Assembly: GCA_902779445.1 (NCBI GenBank)
Contig: CACZBM010000007.1
Span: 1-64,000, forward strand
Reading direction: 5' to 3'
DNA length: 64,000 nucleotides
Source: an uncultured Lachnospiraceae bacterium
Lineage (GTDB): Bacteria > Bacillota > Clostridia > Lachnospirales > Lachnospiraceae
The position numbers were made by a program, and so were the translations under genes. The notes beneath the pieces are model-generated. The model made no database searches and was not told the DNA's origin. It saw only the letters and a program-made list of their open reading frames with translations. Below are positions 1 to 9,018 of the stretch, one piece after another. Positions within the stretch are counted from its first letter, which is position 1; every line of letters begins with the position of its first letter.

Positions 1-769
1 GCTGGTATATACCTGGCAGAGTCTTAAGTTCGCACTTGGTCTCTTTACAGATATCGAGAATCTCTTTCAGCTGCTTTCTGGAAGCCGCCGGCATAGCTAT
101 TATGATCTCATCGATATTATATCTTGCGGCATTCTCGATGATATCGTCTCTTCCTCCGACGACCTTCACTCCCTGGATAAAATTACCCACCTTGGAACGG
201 TCATCATCTATAACGCACATCACGCTTTTCTGGATGAACCTGGAGGAATTCATTTCTCTTATAAGGGAATTTCCGGCTTCTCCGGCGCCGATTATCATTA
301 CGTTTATGCTGTTAGCCTGCTCTGTCCTTTTCTGGATAAAGGTCCTGAAAAGCCGGTAAGCAAACCTGGATATTAGTACCAGTATATTTAAGACTATTGC
401 ATAGAGAAAGAAATAGCTCCTTGGCATCTGAAGTCCAAGGACCATCATTCCCACTGCCTGACAGACACTGGAAAGCAGACAGGCAGTAACCGTGGCTGTC
501 ATCTCGGGTATTCCCGCATATGTCCATAAACTGGAGTAAAGATGGAATAAATAGAATATAACGATTGTTATGATGACATTGACAGGCAGGTATCTCCAAA
601 GATTTTCCTGCCATGCATAACCTCCCACCGTATGGAGCAGTTCATAATAGGAAAGATCGAACCTCAAAAGGAGGCCTATTGCAGAGCTGGCAAGTACAGC
701 CAGGATATCATAAATGATGAGTCCTGCCCTTCGTACGAGAAGCTGTTTATTATTAAAAGGATTGACCAT
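1..769 (-). CDS. CapD/FlaA1-type nucleoside-diphosphate-sugar dehydratase/epimerase, C-terminus cut off
   Basis: The reading frame opens at an ATG (767-769, minus) and runs off the window edge, so only about 256 N-terminal residues are present. About four membrane helices come first (residues ~12-135), then a Rossmann-like nucleotide-binding start, VMIIGAGEAGNSLIREM, at ~150-170. This order is that of membrane-anchored polysaccharide biosynthesis proteins of the CapD family (UDP-GlcNAc 4,6-dehydratase or related), which normally exceed 600 residues. The catalytic short-chain dehydrogenase domain lies outside the window. It is the last gene of the exopolysaccharide cluster visible here and has its own promoter region upstream. 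Family is fairly certain; the exact reaction is not. Confidence 0.8.
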   Translation of the reverse strand, partial: MVNPFNNKQLLVRRAGLIIYDILAVLASSAIGLLLRFDLSYYELLHTVGGYAWQENLWRYLPVNVIITIVIFYLFHLYSSLWTYAGIPEMTATVTACLLSSVCQAVGMMVLGLQMPRSYFFLYAIVLNILVLISRFAYRLFRTFIQKRTEQANSINVMIIGAGEAGNSLIREMNSSRFIQKSVMCVIDDDRSKVGNFIQGVKVVGGRDDIIENAARYNIDEIIIAMPAASRKQLKEILDICKETKCELKTLPGIYQ

Positions 770-820
770 TGATACTACACACTTTCAACAGATTATAGTA
801 AAACACATAATCCATTAGAT

Positions 821-847
821 TATACCAAACAGCCATGTTATCGTCAA
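821..847 (-). promoter_or_regulatory. Probable promoter of the CapD-like gene
   Basis: On the minus strand a TATAAT hexamer (821-826) is preceded, about 15-17 bp upstream, by TTGACG at about 842-847, directly after the T tract of the upstream terminator. This would give a leader of roughly 45 nt. Inferred from hexamers only. Confidence 0.4.
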
Positions 848-882
848 AAAAGGAGTCAATGAGAACCGTCCCCATTGACTCC
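845..882 (-). terminator. Intrinsic terminator / palindromic element after yvyF-like gene
   Basis: A perfect 10-bp stem, GGAGTCAATG (852-861) with CATTGACTCC (873-882), is followed on the minus strand by a run of seven T (845-851). The 11-nt loop reads GGGACGGTTCT on the minus strand. It would end transcription of the YvyF-like gene before the CapD-like gene. Confidence 0.75.
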
Positions 883-898
883 AACGTTTTATTTATCT

Positions 899-1324
899 TT
901 ATTTCCTCCCCAGGAACCTCATTTTGTCGCCGGTATGAGTAACCTTGGGTCTCTCTGCCACAGGCTTATCCATTGATCTCATGATCTCTCCGGCAGCTCT
1001 GGACATTGCCTGCCGGCATTCAGCACATATAGTACCGGACTGGATCTGCTTTCCGCATTTTTCACATGTAAGTCCGGTTTCTCCGGAACCCGAGAATTCC
1101 AGTCTCTCTTCCTTAAGCCATGCTCTTATACGTTCCTTCGGCACTTCACAGTCTTCGGCTGTCTGCGCCAGTGTCCTTCCCGGATTATCCCTTAAATAGG
1201 TCTTCACCTTCGTAAACATTTCTTCATCTTCCTGCCTACAGGTAGGGCAGAGCTCCGGACCATATCCCGGATACTGGAAAATACGTCTGCATCCTCTGCA
1301 TTTTTTCACATTATCAAGTCCCAT
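899..1324 (-). CDS. yvyF: YvyF-like flagellar regulon zinc-ribbon protein
   Basis: A 141-residue soluble protein with three cysteine pairs: CRGC (residues ~9-12), CPTC (~26-29), and CEKC...CAEC (~87-103), suggesting two zinc ribbons around a central helix-turn-helix-like stretch (DNPGRTLAQTAEDCEVPKER). Length and layout match the YvyF/TIGR03826 family, normally encoded next to flgM in flagellar loci of Firmicutes. Here it sits alone inside an exopolysaccharide cluster, with its own promoter and terminator. A good ribosome site (AAGGAGATAAT) precedes the ATG. Function in the family is poorly known; regulation of flagellar genes is assumed. Confidence 0.75.
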   Translation of the reverse strand: MGLDNVKKCRGCRRIFQYPGYGPELCPTCRQEDEEMFTKVKTYLRDNPGRTLAQTAEDCEVPKERIRAWLKEERLEFSGSGETGLTCEKCGKQIQSGTICAECRQAMSRAAGEIMRSMDKPVAERPKVTHTGDKMRFLGRK

Positions 1325-1413
1325 ATATTATCTCCTTACTGATTATATTGATCAACTAAACAGGTGTATAACCCCGTTAATCCCTCATATCTCCTAATCT
1401 GCGTCCGAAAATG

Positions 1414-1442
1414 ATTCTATCATCAAAGCATTCAGCTTTCAA
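1414..1442 (-). promoter_or_regulatory. Promoter of yvyF-like gene
   Basis: Minus-strand TTGAAA (1437-1442) and TAGAAT (1414-1419) are separated by 17 bp, a good sigma-A match, 90 bp before the start codon. A second, weaker candidate (TATAAT at 1342-1347 with TTATAC 18 bp upstream) lies closer. No sigma-28 motif was found. Confidence 0.5.
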
Positions 1443-1463
1443 TGGAAAACGGCAAAAACCGCT

Positions 1464-2573
1464 TTAAGAAACACAGATCAGCATCAATACCAAAAACACA
1501 CAGCTGTATGGGGTTACTATAAAACCGTTCTCAAAGAATGATGCAAAAAGGAGTGTACATATCCCCGAAAAAGCAAGCCTCTTATCCGGGCAGAATAAAA
1601 GATCTCTTGAAAACAGTCTGTTCAAAGCCATCACCAGCAATGCGGCAATGCATATGAAAACAGGGAGTCCGTGAACAACAAGGATATCTAAAAGTCCGTT
1701 ATGTACTTCAAAAATAAAGAAACTCTTCATCTCATAGGAAGATCCTATGCCGGTTAAGGGTCTTTTTATAAATTCCTGCCAGAGTTCACTCCAGATAAGT
1801 TCCCTTCCGGAAAGAACATCTTTATAGAGAAGCCTCACATTCCATCCCGTGGTACTCAAAAATACATATAATCCGGTAAATATGAGACTTCCGGCTGTGA
1901 AGAGAAAGATCCACGCATTGTAAAACGCTCGTTTTTTAATTATCAGGGGCACTGCAAAATAGCTTATTCCGAATACCACCATAGAAAGTGCCGCAGACCG
2001 GGCCTGATAGCAGACAGCCAGAAGTATGGAAGTAAAGAAAAACAGGATCTGGACATATTTCAGATACTGAAGATCCATATCGTTTTTAAGGTATTCCATA
2101 AAGATCTCGCCAAATATCATCAGGATAATGAATATGAGCCCTACCATATTAAATCCGTAATCCCATCGTACCACCGGATACCAGACGAGCATCAGGGCAG
2201 CGCCGGTAAAAGTGAGAACCCGCTTCATCCGTCCGGACATCCCGGTTCCCCTGATTATAAGGAACAGGCTGAGTACCAGATCGAAAATGATCAGCACGGC
2301 CCCCATCCCCGAATGAAGGATGATCAGATTTAACGGCGCAATTACCGCAGCTATCACGCATAGAACAGCTGCCCGGTCGATCCGGAGATATTTCTCCCTG
2401 TCTTTAATGGTTAACATAACACAAACAACAACCAGCGCCGCGAACATTATCAATGTCCCATAAACAGATACGACTGCATATATCTTCTGGGTGATAAAGG
2501 ATCCCAGCATCAGGACGAGAAACAGAGCCCCAAGCACATATTCATATTTTTCCGTTGTCTTATTTTCCGGCAT
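1464..2573 (-). CDS. O-antigen ligase/polymerase-like membrane protein (copy 1)
   Basis: 369 residues, almost entirely hydrophobic helices (about ten), with one long polar loop at ~245-285 carrying GRELIWSELWQEF, PLTGIGSS and, shortly after, VHNGLLDILVVHG. This arginine-loop-then-HN arrangement is characteristic of the Wzy/WaaL (O-antigen ligase) superfamily, which polymerises or transfers lipid-linked glycans outside the membrane. Its start codon overlaps the stop of the upstream flippase. It is a paralogue of the protein at 3922-5079, so one may polymerise repeat units and the other may ligate; which is which cannot be told. Confidence 0.8.
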   Translation of the reverse strand: MPENKTTEKYEYVLGALFLVLMLGSFITQKIYAVVSVYGTLIMFAALVVVCVMLTIKDREKYLRIDRAAVLCVIAAVIAPLNLIILHSGMGAVLIIFDLVLSLFLIIRGTGMSGRMKRVLTFTGAALMLVWYPVVRWDYGFNMVGLIFIILMIFGEIFMEYLKNDMDLQYLKYVQILFFFTSILLAVCYQARSAALSMVVFGISYFAVPLIIKKRAFYNAWIFLFTAGSLIFTGLYVFLSTTGWNVRLLYKDVLSGRELIWSELWQEFIKRPLTGIGSSYEMKSFFIFEVHNGLLDILVVHGLPVFICIAALLVMALNRLFSRDLLFCPDKRLAFSGICTLLFASFFENGFIVTPYSCVFLVLMLICVS

Positions 2574-3938
2574 TACCGAGCCCTTCTTTTGATCATTTCT
2601 GTGCCTTTTATAAAGATATTCCTGATCTCATTAAGATAGAGACAGATAAGGATAAACACTATCCCGGCATTCCAGTAAAAGAAATTTCCTGTATTCCTTA
2701 TCACCAGAACTGATTCCGCGATAAGAAGACCATAGGCGATCACATCTCTTAAAATAAATACCTTAAGCTTCACATGTCTCCTTACAAAAATAAAAGCAAG
2801 GGCGAACATTATAAAATAGGACACAAATGTGGCGCATGCCGCTCCAAAGCTGCCCATATCGCGTATCCATATATAATTAAGTATTATATTAAATCCTGCT
2901 CCCACTCCCGTTGCTATGCCCATGCTGCGTCCATCCTTGAAAGCAAGAGCTATGGATCCGAGGAATCCCTCAAGTGCTCCGAAGACCACCGATATAAGGA
3001 GCGGCGGTACCAGGATCCAGGCATTGAAAAAGTCTTTCCTGAACATGATCGTTGCTATTATCTTAAGAAACAGTATTATAACAGCGCATCCCGTCACCAG
3101 CACGGTCTGATAGGATCTGTACATTTTAGAGAAGAATTCCTCCCTGTCATCCCCCTTATACTCTTTTACCGCAGACATCTGCCATGCCATGGCAAATATC
3201 CTCTGCACCGTAGTGAGGATCGCAGGGATCTTATACGCCACTCCGTACAGCCCGTTCTGGACACTCCCCAGAAGAAACAGTATAAAATACCTGTCTATCG
3301 CGTTATTTACCCAGCTCGCAGTGGAATAAAGGAGCATAGACTTTCCGTAGACACCCATTTCCCTGTTAAGATCAGAAGAACTCTTTTCTACTGCACTTCT
3401 GATCTTCTCTTTTCCTCCGGTCAGAACAAACATCAGCACAGCAGAAAGGCTGAATGCGATCATCTGTGAGAAAAGATATCCGTATATTCCCATCCGTAAT
3501 ACCAACAGGAAGAAAAGATTCGATACTATCACAAAAAAGGTGCATGTATTCAAAGAAAGCATCTGCCGTATAGAGAACTATGAAGAATAGGAAATATATA
3601 CGATAGTCCGGGAAAAGAAGGGAGAGCGCTCCGCTTAAGATGATAACCGGGATTATAGAAAATGATACCCTTTTTATCCCGTACAGGAAGATGATATCCC
3701 GGTCATCCGTATATTCGAGGCCGTACCGCAGTGCAGCTTCACCGGCATTAATGGATAACAGGGGCACGAGCAGCAGTAAAGAACTCTGCATTACATCAGC
3801 TATACCGTACTCAGACTCTGTCAGGATAGAAGTATAGAAAGGTACCAGAAAGAAAACCAGCAGCTTTGAAACAAAACTGCCTATGGTAAAAATAGCCATA
3901 TTCGTAAATAGATACTTCAGTTTACCGGTTTTCTTCAT
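2573..3938 (-). pseudogene. Wzx-type polysaccharide flippase, frameshifted
   Basis: Two overlapping frames together encode one flippase of the MATE/Wzx family. The first (3938 downward) begins with the typical NMAIFTIGSFVSKLLVFFLVPFYTSILTESEYG-like start and stays membrane-like to about residue 133; the second continues with VIVSNLFFLLVLRMGIYGYLFSQ and eight or so further helices to the end at 2573. The switch falls at a run of six A (3533-3538, T6 on the coding strand): removing one T joins the frames. The fused product would be about 453 residues, somewhat short of the usual ~480, because the charged loop between helices 4 and 5 seems missing. Either a real inactivating mutation, a phase-variable tract or a sequencing error. 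Confidence 0.75.
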
Positions 3939-5079
3939 TTTTCCCCGTTACTGCTTTATTATCAAAAACTGTCACAAGTAATATGAGTAAAACAGGCGAA
4001 TAATCAGCCCACATAAGATCCATATCGATAAAGGATTCGATAAATATGGCAAAAATAGCAGCTATCGCACACATTTTCCCGGGATCCCGTGTGTCAAGCC
4101 TCTCTCCCGCCATCTTCAGCCTGTTCCAGATAATGGCGATAGATCCCGCAAAAACAATGACACCGTGCACTGCTAGAATGTCATACATGGCATTATGTAT
4201 ATTGTACTCGAAAAATGACCTTAATTCCCTGCCTGATCCTATTCCGGTAAGGAGCTGGTCCTTAAGTATCTCCCATACTTCATACCAGATCTGCTCTCTT
4301 CCCGAAAAGATATTCTTGTAGAAAAAAGGCAGCTTTATATTAAATCCGGTAGAACCGAGGAACACATATATCCCTACAAAGGCAAGAGACCCGAGGGTTG
4401 AAAATACGATCAGAGAACGGTAGGATACGGCGGACTTCCACCATGTTTTCGGCACAATGTAATAAAATAATATGAAAAGAGCCAACGCAAAGAAAGCTCC
4501 CCTTGCCAGATGCCAAAAAACAAGCGTTATTACTCTTATAAATGCGATGACCAGGAAGAACCCGAATATCTCTTTTTTCCCTGCAAGCTCCTGCAGCAGT
4601 ATAAAACCCCCGAAAAATGTAAACACCGTGACTGTGGCACCGGTATTTGAGTTATATGAAAATGCCCTGTCGTATATGAACCAGGAAACGAACATTATAA
4701 GGAAAAATACCTTAAGGATAGTTCTCTGCCTCTCTGTGAACTTAAGTTCCGGAGCCAGATATAAAAGCATCAGAAAATCAGCGATTATCAGGATGCAGCC
4801 CTTATTGGAACCAATGATAAACAGATTGATAACAGCTATTATCAATGTGGCTGCAAGAACGATGAACATAGGTTCCTTTTTCCTGATCTTTTCCACAATA
4901 TCGATGTTCGCAAAGAAAAGTATCACCAGGGCTGTAAAAACTATCAGCGAATTATAGATCTCGGTCACATGATAAAACCCCGGAAAAGTCCAGGTCCCTG
5001 CATAGAATACCATAAGTATCGCCAGCGCAGCATAATTCAGTATATTTCTTATTTTTTCATTTCCGACAGTATCTGACAA
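3922..5079 (-). CDS. O-antigen ligase/polymerase-like membrane protein (copy 2)
   Basis: 385 residues with about eleven membrane helices. The signature loop GREQIWYEVWEILKDQLLTGIGSG followed by FFEYNIHNAMYDILAVHG (~265-310) matches the Wzy/WaaL superfamily and closely resembles the product of 1464-2573. It overlaps the C-terminus of the upstream glycosyltransferase by 31 bp and the downstream flippase by 17 bp, so all are co-transcribed. Expected role: joining of flipped oligosaccharide units at the outer face of the membrane. Confidence 0.8.
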   Translation of the reverse strand: MSDTVGNEKIRNILNYAALAILMVFYAGTWTFPGFYHVTEIYNSLIVFTALVILFFANIDIVEKIRKKEPMFIVLAATLIIAVINLFIIGSNKGCILIIADFLMLLYLAPELKFTERQRTILKVFFLIMFVSWFIYDRAFSYNSNTGATVTVFTFFGGFILLQELAGKKEIFGFFLVIAFIRVITLVFWHLARGAFFALALFILFYYIVPKTWWKSAVSYRSLIVFSTLGSLAFVGIYVFLGSTGFNIKLPFFYKNIFSGREQIWYEVWEILKDQLLTGIGSGRELRSFFEYNIHNAMYDILAVHGVIVFAGSIAIIWNRLKMAGERLDTRDPGKMCAIAAIFAIFIESFIDMDLMWADYSPVLLILLVTVFDNKAVTGKNEENR

Positions 5080-6878
5080 AGCTCTTCAGCCCTTCTTTCC
5101 CAGCAGGTCTCTTCTAAATTGAGAGTACTTAAGATCCTCTCATTATTTCCCTCTTTCAGGATCTTCTTTATTTTATCCGCGATCTCCTCCGGTGAATCCG
5201 GATCCCTGATGATATCATCATCCTTAAGGCCGCCTAATATCTCACGGACACCACAGGCACCGGAAAGGATTATATCACAGCCGGCAAGCAACGCTTCCAC
5301 CGGTGCGAGTCCAAAGGTCTCGAAAACACTGTTCTGTATAAAGATCTCACTCTCTTCATAAAGCTTTCTCATATCATCTTTATTCAGGATGCCGTGATCC
5401 TTCACAAAGTCATATGAATCTATCTCATCAGAATCAGCGCCGGCCACTCCGGCCACATGAACTATTATATCAAGACCATCCTTTTCTCTTAACAGTTTAA
5501 CCGCTTCACAGATCTTATTTATCCTCTTTCGGGGCATGCCTCCTCCGACAGAGAGAAGATCGATCGGCTTGTTTACATAACTCGGAACACCCGCCTCGTC
5601 CCCTGAAGACTTAGCTGAAAGAATACCTGCCCTATAGTTTACATAAAATCTATCAAGATCCACGCCGTTTGTAAGATGTCCGATCTTCCACGCATACTCG
5701 GGATAGTTTTCTTTAAGCCATGCTTCAAAGGTTGGAGATACCGCCAGTATCCTGTTGGCAAGTTTCATCATCTCTCTCTCGTCACGGGCCATCCCTTCAT
5801 CCGGAACCCGGTTGATCCTGTTCTCATATTCAACAGCCCCGTGCATTATGTAAACCGATGGTATGCCATGTTTTGCTGCTGTCTTCATTCCCAGGATATT
5901 CTGTCTGGAATGTCCGGAGAAAACAAGCGCATCTGCCCTTCCGGATTTCAGCATGATCTCCAGCGCTCTTAAAGCCTTTCCCTTCCTTTTCTGTATGAGG
6001 GTATTATATGGCATGGCTTTTATAAGGGAATATGTAGCATTGGCAGGCCCGGTACCTGTCAGATGATCTCCGACTATAAAATACCTCTTCTCTCTTAAAT
6101 ACTCTCTCCTGCCCTTCATCATAGCTGAAACAGCCTTTGAAAAGCTTATGGAATCCCGGTATAGCCCTCTCTTTCTCACAGCGAACTGAAGACATAGAGG
6201 CAGGAAGTAAAAGTGCGACATCCTGTAGTATCCTGCTCCCCGGTTCCTGAAAAACTCCTCCGTATATCCCTTAAACCATGTGGATTCATTCTCCACTGTC
6301 CCCGCTACTCTCTCCGGAACATATATGATCTTAAGCCCCCGGGCCAGAGCATCAAAGAGAAATATATTTTCTTCACCCATTCCGTATTTGGCACCGGCTC
6401 CGAAGAGTTCATCCATTTTTAAGCCGATTCTCCTGACAGAGCGCAGCCGGAAAGCGATTTCCGGAGAAAAGATCTTCATGGCGTGCAGATGATCAAGGGG
6501 TCTCTCACTCTCAAATACCGGCTTATGTCTTTCCGGTCTTTCGATAAAAAATACAATGATATCAGCGTCGGGATTTCTGTCAAAGGCATCTTTTATCACC
6601 TTCTCATAGTCGTCCCGGTATACCACGTCGTTATCGCAGAAAATACAGATGTCCGCTCCCAAAGTCACAGCCCTTCTCATAGCCATGTTCCTGCTCTTTG
6701 AAAGGCCCCGTTCCCTGGTCTTTACAAATAAACAGTTTCTTTCCGTCACCCACTCGTCCGACTCTTCATCGCACTGATCGATGATAACGGAACTTCCGCT
6801 GATATTCAGTTTGTTCAGTATGGAAATATCGGACAGATCCATGGCCGATAATAGAACGGTAACCCTGGAAGATTCCAT
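5049..6878 (-). CDS. Two-domain glycosyltransferase (GT2 + GT4)
   Basis: About 609 residues. The N-terminal ~230 residues look like a GT-A glycosyltransferase of the GT2 kind (RERGLSKSRNMAMRRA, then a CDNDVVY metal-binding DxD-like site). The C-terminal ~350 residues form a GT-B GT4 domain: GDHLTGTGPANATYSL, SVYIMHG, LTNGVDLDRF, LLSVGGGMPRKR and the EX7E-like EIFIQNSVFETFGLAPVEAL. Such fusions add two successive sugars to a lipid-linked oligosaccharide. The frame is open further upstream (to 6923), but the ATG at 6878, preceded by GAGGAGG and overlapping the previous stop as TGATG, is the better start. Cytoplasmic face of the membrane. Confidence 0.8.
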   Translation of the reverse strand: MESSRVTVLLSAMDLSDISILNKLNISGSSVIIDQCDEESDEWVTERNCLFVKTRERGLSKSRNMAMRRAVTLGADICIFCDNDVVYRDDYEKVIKDAFDRNPDADIIVFFIERPERHKPVFESERPLDHLHAMKIFSPEIAFRLRSVRRIGLKMDELFGAGAKYGMGEENIFLFDALARGLKIIYVPERVAGTVENESTWFKGYTEEFFRNRGAGYYRMSHFYFLPLCLQFAVRKRGLYRDSISFSKAVSAMMKGRREYLREKRYFIVGDHLTGTGPANATYSLIKAMPYNTLIQKRKGKALRALEIMLKSGRADALVFSGHSRQNILGMKTAAKHGIPSVYIMHGAVEYENRINRVPDEGMARDEREMMKLANRILAVSPTFEAWLKENYPEYAWKIGHLTNGVDLDRFYVNYRAGILSAKSSGDEAGVPSYVNKPIDLLSVGGGMPRKRINKICEAVKLLREKDGLDIIVHVAGVAGADSDEIDSYDFVKDHGILNKDDMRKLYEESEIFIQNSVFETFGLAPVEALLAGCDIILSGACGVREILGGLKDDDIIRDPDSPEEIADKIKKILKEGNNERILSTLNLEETCWERRAEELCQILSEMKK

Positions 6879-7645
6879 CAGATCCTCCTCATCACCGCAT
6901 GAAAAGCATAGAAAACAAAGCACCAGCAGCTTCTCAAAAGACTTAAGTGTTCAACGTTTCTGTAGAGATTCCAAATACGCTTTATAGCAGTCATCTTATT
7001 GGAAGAAAGCGTACCTCCGCTGCGCCTGTATATGGTAAGAGGCCTGTTCAGTCCCCAGGCCGGTATGCCGGTCTTCATGACTTTCCACCAGCAGGCGGTG
7101 TCTTCACTCGGAACATCCGGCATGTGCATGGTTTCTTTGGATAGCTTCTCTGCGTCAAATATGACTGTGCTGGTAAATATAGTGGTATTCTTAAGCGCTG
7201 CGCTGTAGTCCATCCTGAAAGGGACTCTCACGATCTTATCAACGGAAACTCCGCTCTCATCAGCAAATTCATAACCGGTAAAAGTGAATTCCGCGCCTAT
7301 CTTCTCCTGAAAATCTATCTGCTCCTTAAGTTTCTCAGGTTCCCACATATCATCAGCGTCAAGAAAAGCGATATATCTGCCTTCCGCCGCATCTATTCCC
7401 GCATTCCTGGTATTGGCTGCCCCTCTTAACTCACCCACGGAAAGGAGCCTGACCTTCTGCCCCGCTCCTTTTTCTTCCCTTATGGAAATAAAATCCTTTA
7501 TGATCTTTACACTGTCATCCTCGGAATGATCGTCAATTAAGATCATTTCCCAGTCTGTATATTCCTGGGATGCCACGGACATCATGGTATCGAATATGAA
7601 TCTTCCGGCATTATGGACCGGTATGATAACAGAAACCTTGGCCAT
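6878..7645 (-). CDS. GT2 family glycosyltransferase
   Basis: 255 residues. The N-terminus KVSVIIPVHNAGRFIFDTMMSV, the QEYTDWEMILIDDHSEDDS stretch and FLDADDMW (metal-binding DxD, ~90) are standard GT2 marks; it most resembles TuaG/teichuronic-acid-type transferases. It adds one sugar to the growing lipid-linked oligosaccharide. It lies 4 bp from the sugar-transferase gene upstream and shares bases with the start of the next glycosyltransferase, so translation is coupled. Donor and acceptor cannot be read from sequence. Confidence 0.85.
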   Translation of the reverse strand: MAKVSVIIPVHNAGRFIFDTMMSVASQEYTDWEMILIDDHSEDDSVKIIKDFISIREEKGAGQKVRLLSVGELRGAANTRNAGIDAAEGRYIAFLDADDMWEPEKLKEQIDFQEKIGAEFTFTGYEFADESGVSVDKIVRVPFRMDYSAALKNTTIFTSTVIFDAEKLSKETMHMPDVPSEDTACWWKVMKTGIPAWGLNRPLTIYRRSGGTLSSNKMTAIKRIWNLYRNVEHLSLLRSCWCFVFYAFHAVMRRI

Positions 7646-7649
7646 GTCT

Positions 7650-9014
7650 TCACATCTTTCCGGCGGTAATATCCGATTCTGCGCCCTCTGTGCTTTCCTT
7701 TGTAAACAGTATCTTAAGAGTCAGTATCATGAGCTTGATATCAAGCCATATGGAATACTGCTCTATATAGTAAAGATCAAATTTCAGCTTATCATACGGA
7801 AGGGTATTATACTTGCCGTAAAGCTGTGCATAGCCGGTAATACCCGCTCTGACCTTCATCCTGAATGCGAATTCCGGCATGGTCTCTTTGAACTTCTCGA
7901 TAAATTCAGGTCTTTCCGGCCTGGGACCAACGAAAGACATATCACCCTTAAGCACATTAAACAGCTGTGGAAGCTCATCTATCCTGCATTTTCTGATGAA
8001 ACGTCCGATGGGTGTTATCCTGGGATCATTCTCTTTTGCAAGTACTGCAACCCCCCGGGATTCAGCATTTACTATCATGCTCCGGAATTTGATTATCTTA
8101 AATTCCCTGGAATTCTTCGTGCATCTGATCTGCTTATAGAAAACAGGTCCTCTGTCATACAGCTTAATGATAATGGCTGTTATTAACATTATGGGTGAGG
8201 TCAGTATGATAAGCACCAGCGACAGAATTATGTCAACCAATCTCTTTATCACCCTCTCCTCATATTCCAGTGGATTACCCTCTGTAAGCAGGAGCGGTGT
8301 GTCAAAAAGATGGACCGGAGTGGAACCGTTCAGGATTATATCCGATATCTTCGGCATTACATACATCCTCTTTGATTCCTCATAACAGTACTTGAATATA
8401 TTATTTCTCTGCTCTGCAGGTATATCCCAGAGCATTACGGTATTGTACCTGTTGATATACTCCTTCAGGCTTTCTTCCCCGCAGTCCACGCTGACCACCT
8501 CAGAAATATTGAACTGATCCTTTCTTTCATTCAGCTTTTTCCGGAAGTTTTCTATGGATTCACCCTTATAGATAAGCAGAACATCAAAGGGCTTGAAATT
8601 TTTAGCGTACAGATTTCCGAATATGGATATCCAGCTAAAAGAAAAGACAAGCTGCAGCAGCAGCACGAGAAGCAGGGGCCCCGGATCCGGAAATTTATAT
8701 GACAGGAGCATCACGATAAAATAAAAGAAAATGTCCGTAAGGATCGCAGTGAAAAGGAGGGAAAACATCACTTCTCCAACCTTCCGTATACCCACCAGAA
8801 GTCCTCCGAACACCTGACCCAGGAAAAGAAAGACACCTATATAAAGAGCCATTACGAAAATATGACCCCTAAGATATAACTGTGTCCTGAATTCCAGATT
8901 ATATATCCTGTTAAGTATATAGAGTATCATCCCCGAACATGCAAGGATCATAACTGCACATACTACAAGCATATAAAGACGCCTGAGTGCGTCCGCCGAT
9001 TTAAAATTCCTCAT
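7650..9014 (-). CDS. Polyprenyl glycosylphosphotransferase (initiating sugar transferase)
   Basis: 454 residues: four to five membrane helices (~15-135), a CoA-binding-like middle domain, another helix (~265-290: DIILSLVLIILTSPIMLI), and the conserved bacterial sugar transferase domain with FKIIKFRSM, DELPQLFNVLKGDMSFVGPRPERPEF and RAGITGYAQLYGKYNTLPYDKLKFDLYYI. It transfers a sugar-1-phosphate to undecaprenyl phosphate, the committed first step of repeat-unit assembly at the inner membrane face. Full length for the family (~450). The next gene downstream starts 4 bp later. Confidence 0.92.
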   Translation of the reverse strand: MRNFKSADALRRLYMLVVCAVMILACSGMILYILNRIYNLEFRTQLYLRGHIFVMALYIGVFLFLGQVFGGLLVGIRKVGEVMFSLLFTAILTDIFFYFIVMLLSYKFPDPGPLLLVLLLQLVFSFSWISIFGNLYAKNFKPFDVLLIYKGESIENFRKKLNERKDQFNISEVVSVDCGEESLKEYINRYNTVMLWDIPAEQRNNIFKYCYEESKRMYVMPKISDIILNGSTPVHLFDTPLLLTEGNPLEYEERVIKRLVDIILSLVLIILTSPIMLITAIIIKLYDRGPVFYKQIRCTKNSREFKIIKFRSMIVNAESRGVAVLAKENDPRITPIGRFIRKCRIDELPQLFNVLKGDMSFVGPRPERPEFIEKFKETMPEFAFRMKVRAGITGYAQLYGKYNTLPYDKLKFDLYYIEQYSIWLDIKLMILTLKILFTKESTEGAESDITAGKM

Positions 9015-9018
9015 CTTG

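Noticed and set aside
1342..1371. Sigma-28 or alternative promoter for the yvyF-like gene
   Set aside because: No TAAA-N15-GCCGATAA pattern; the sigma-A-like pair at 1414-1442 is better.
2774..3469. 231-codon plus-strand open frame
   Set aside because: Antisense to the flippase; the product is low in hydrophobic order, rich in His/Tyr/Lys and lacks a ribosome site, as expected of a shadow frame.
7584..8186. 200-codon plus-strand open frame
   Set aside because: Antisense to the sugar-transferase gene with all of its motifs; no start signals.
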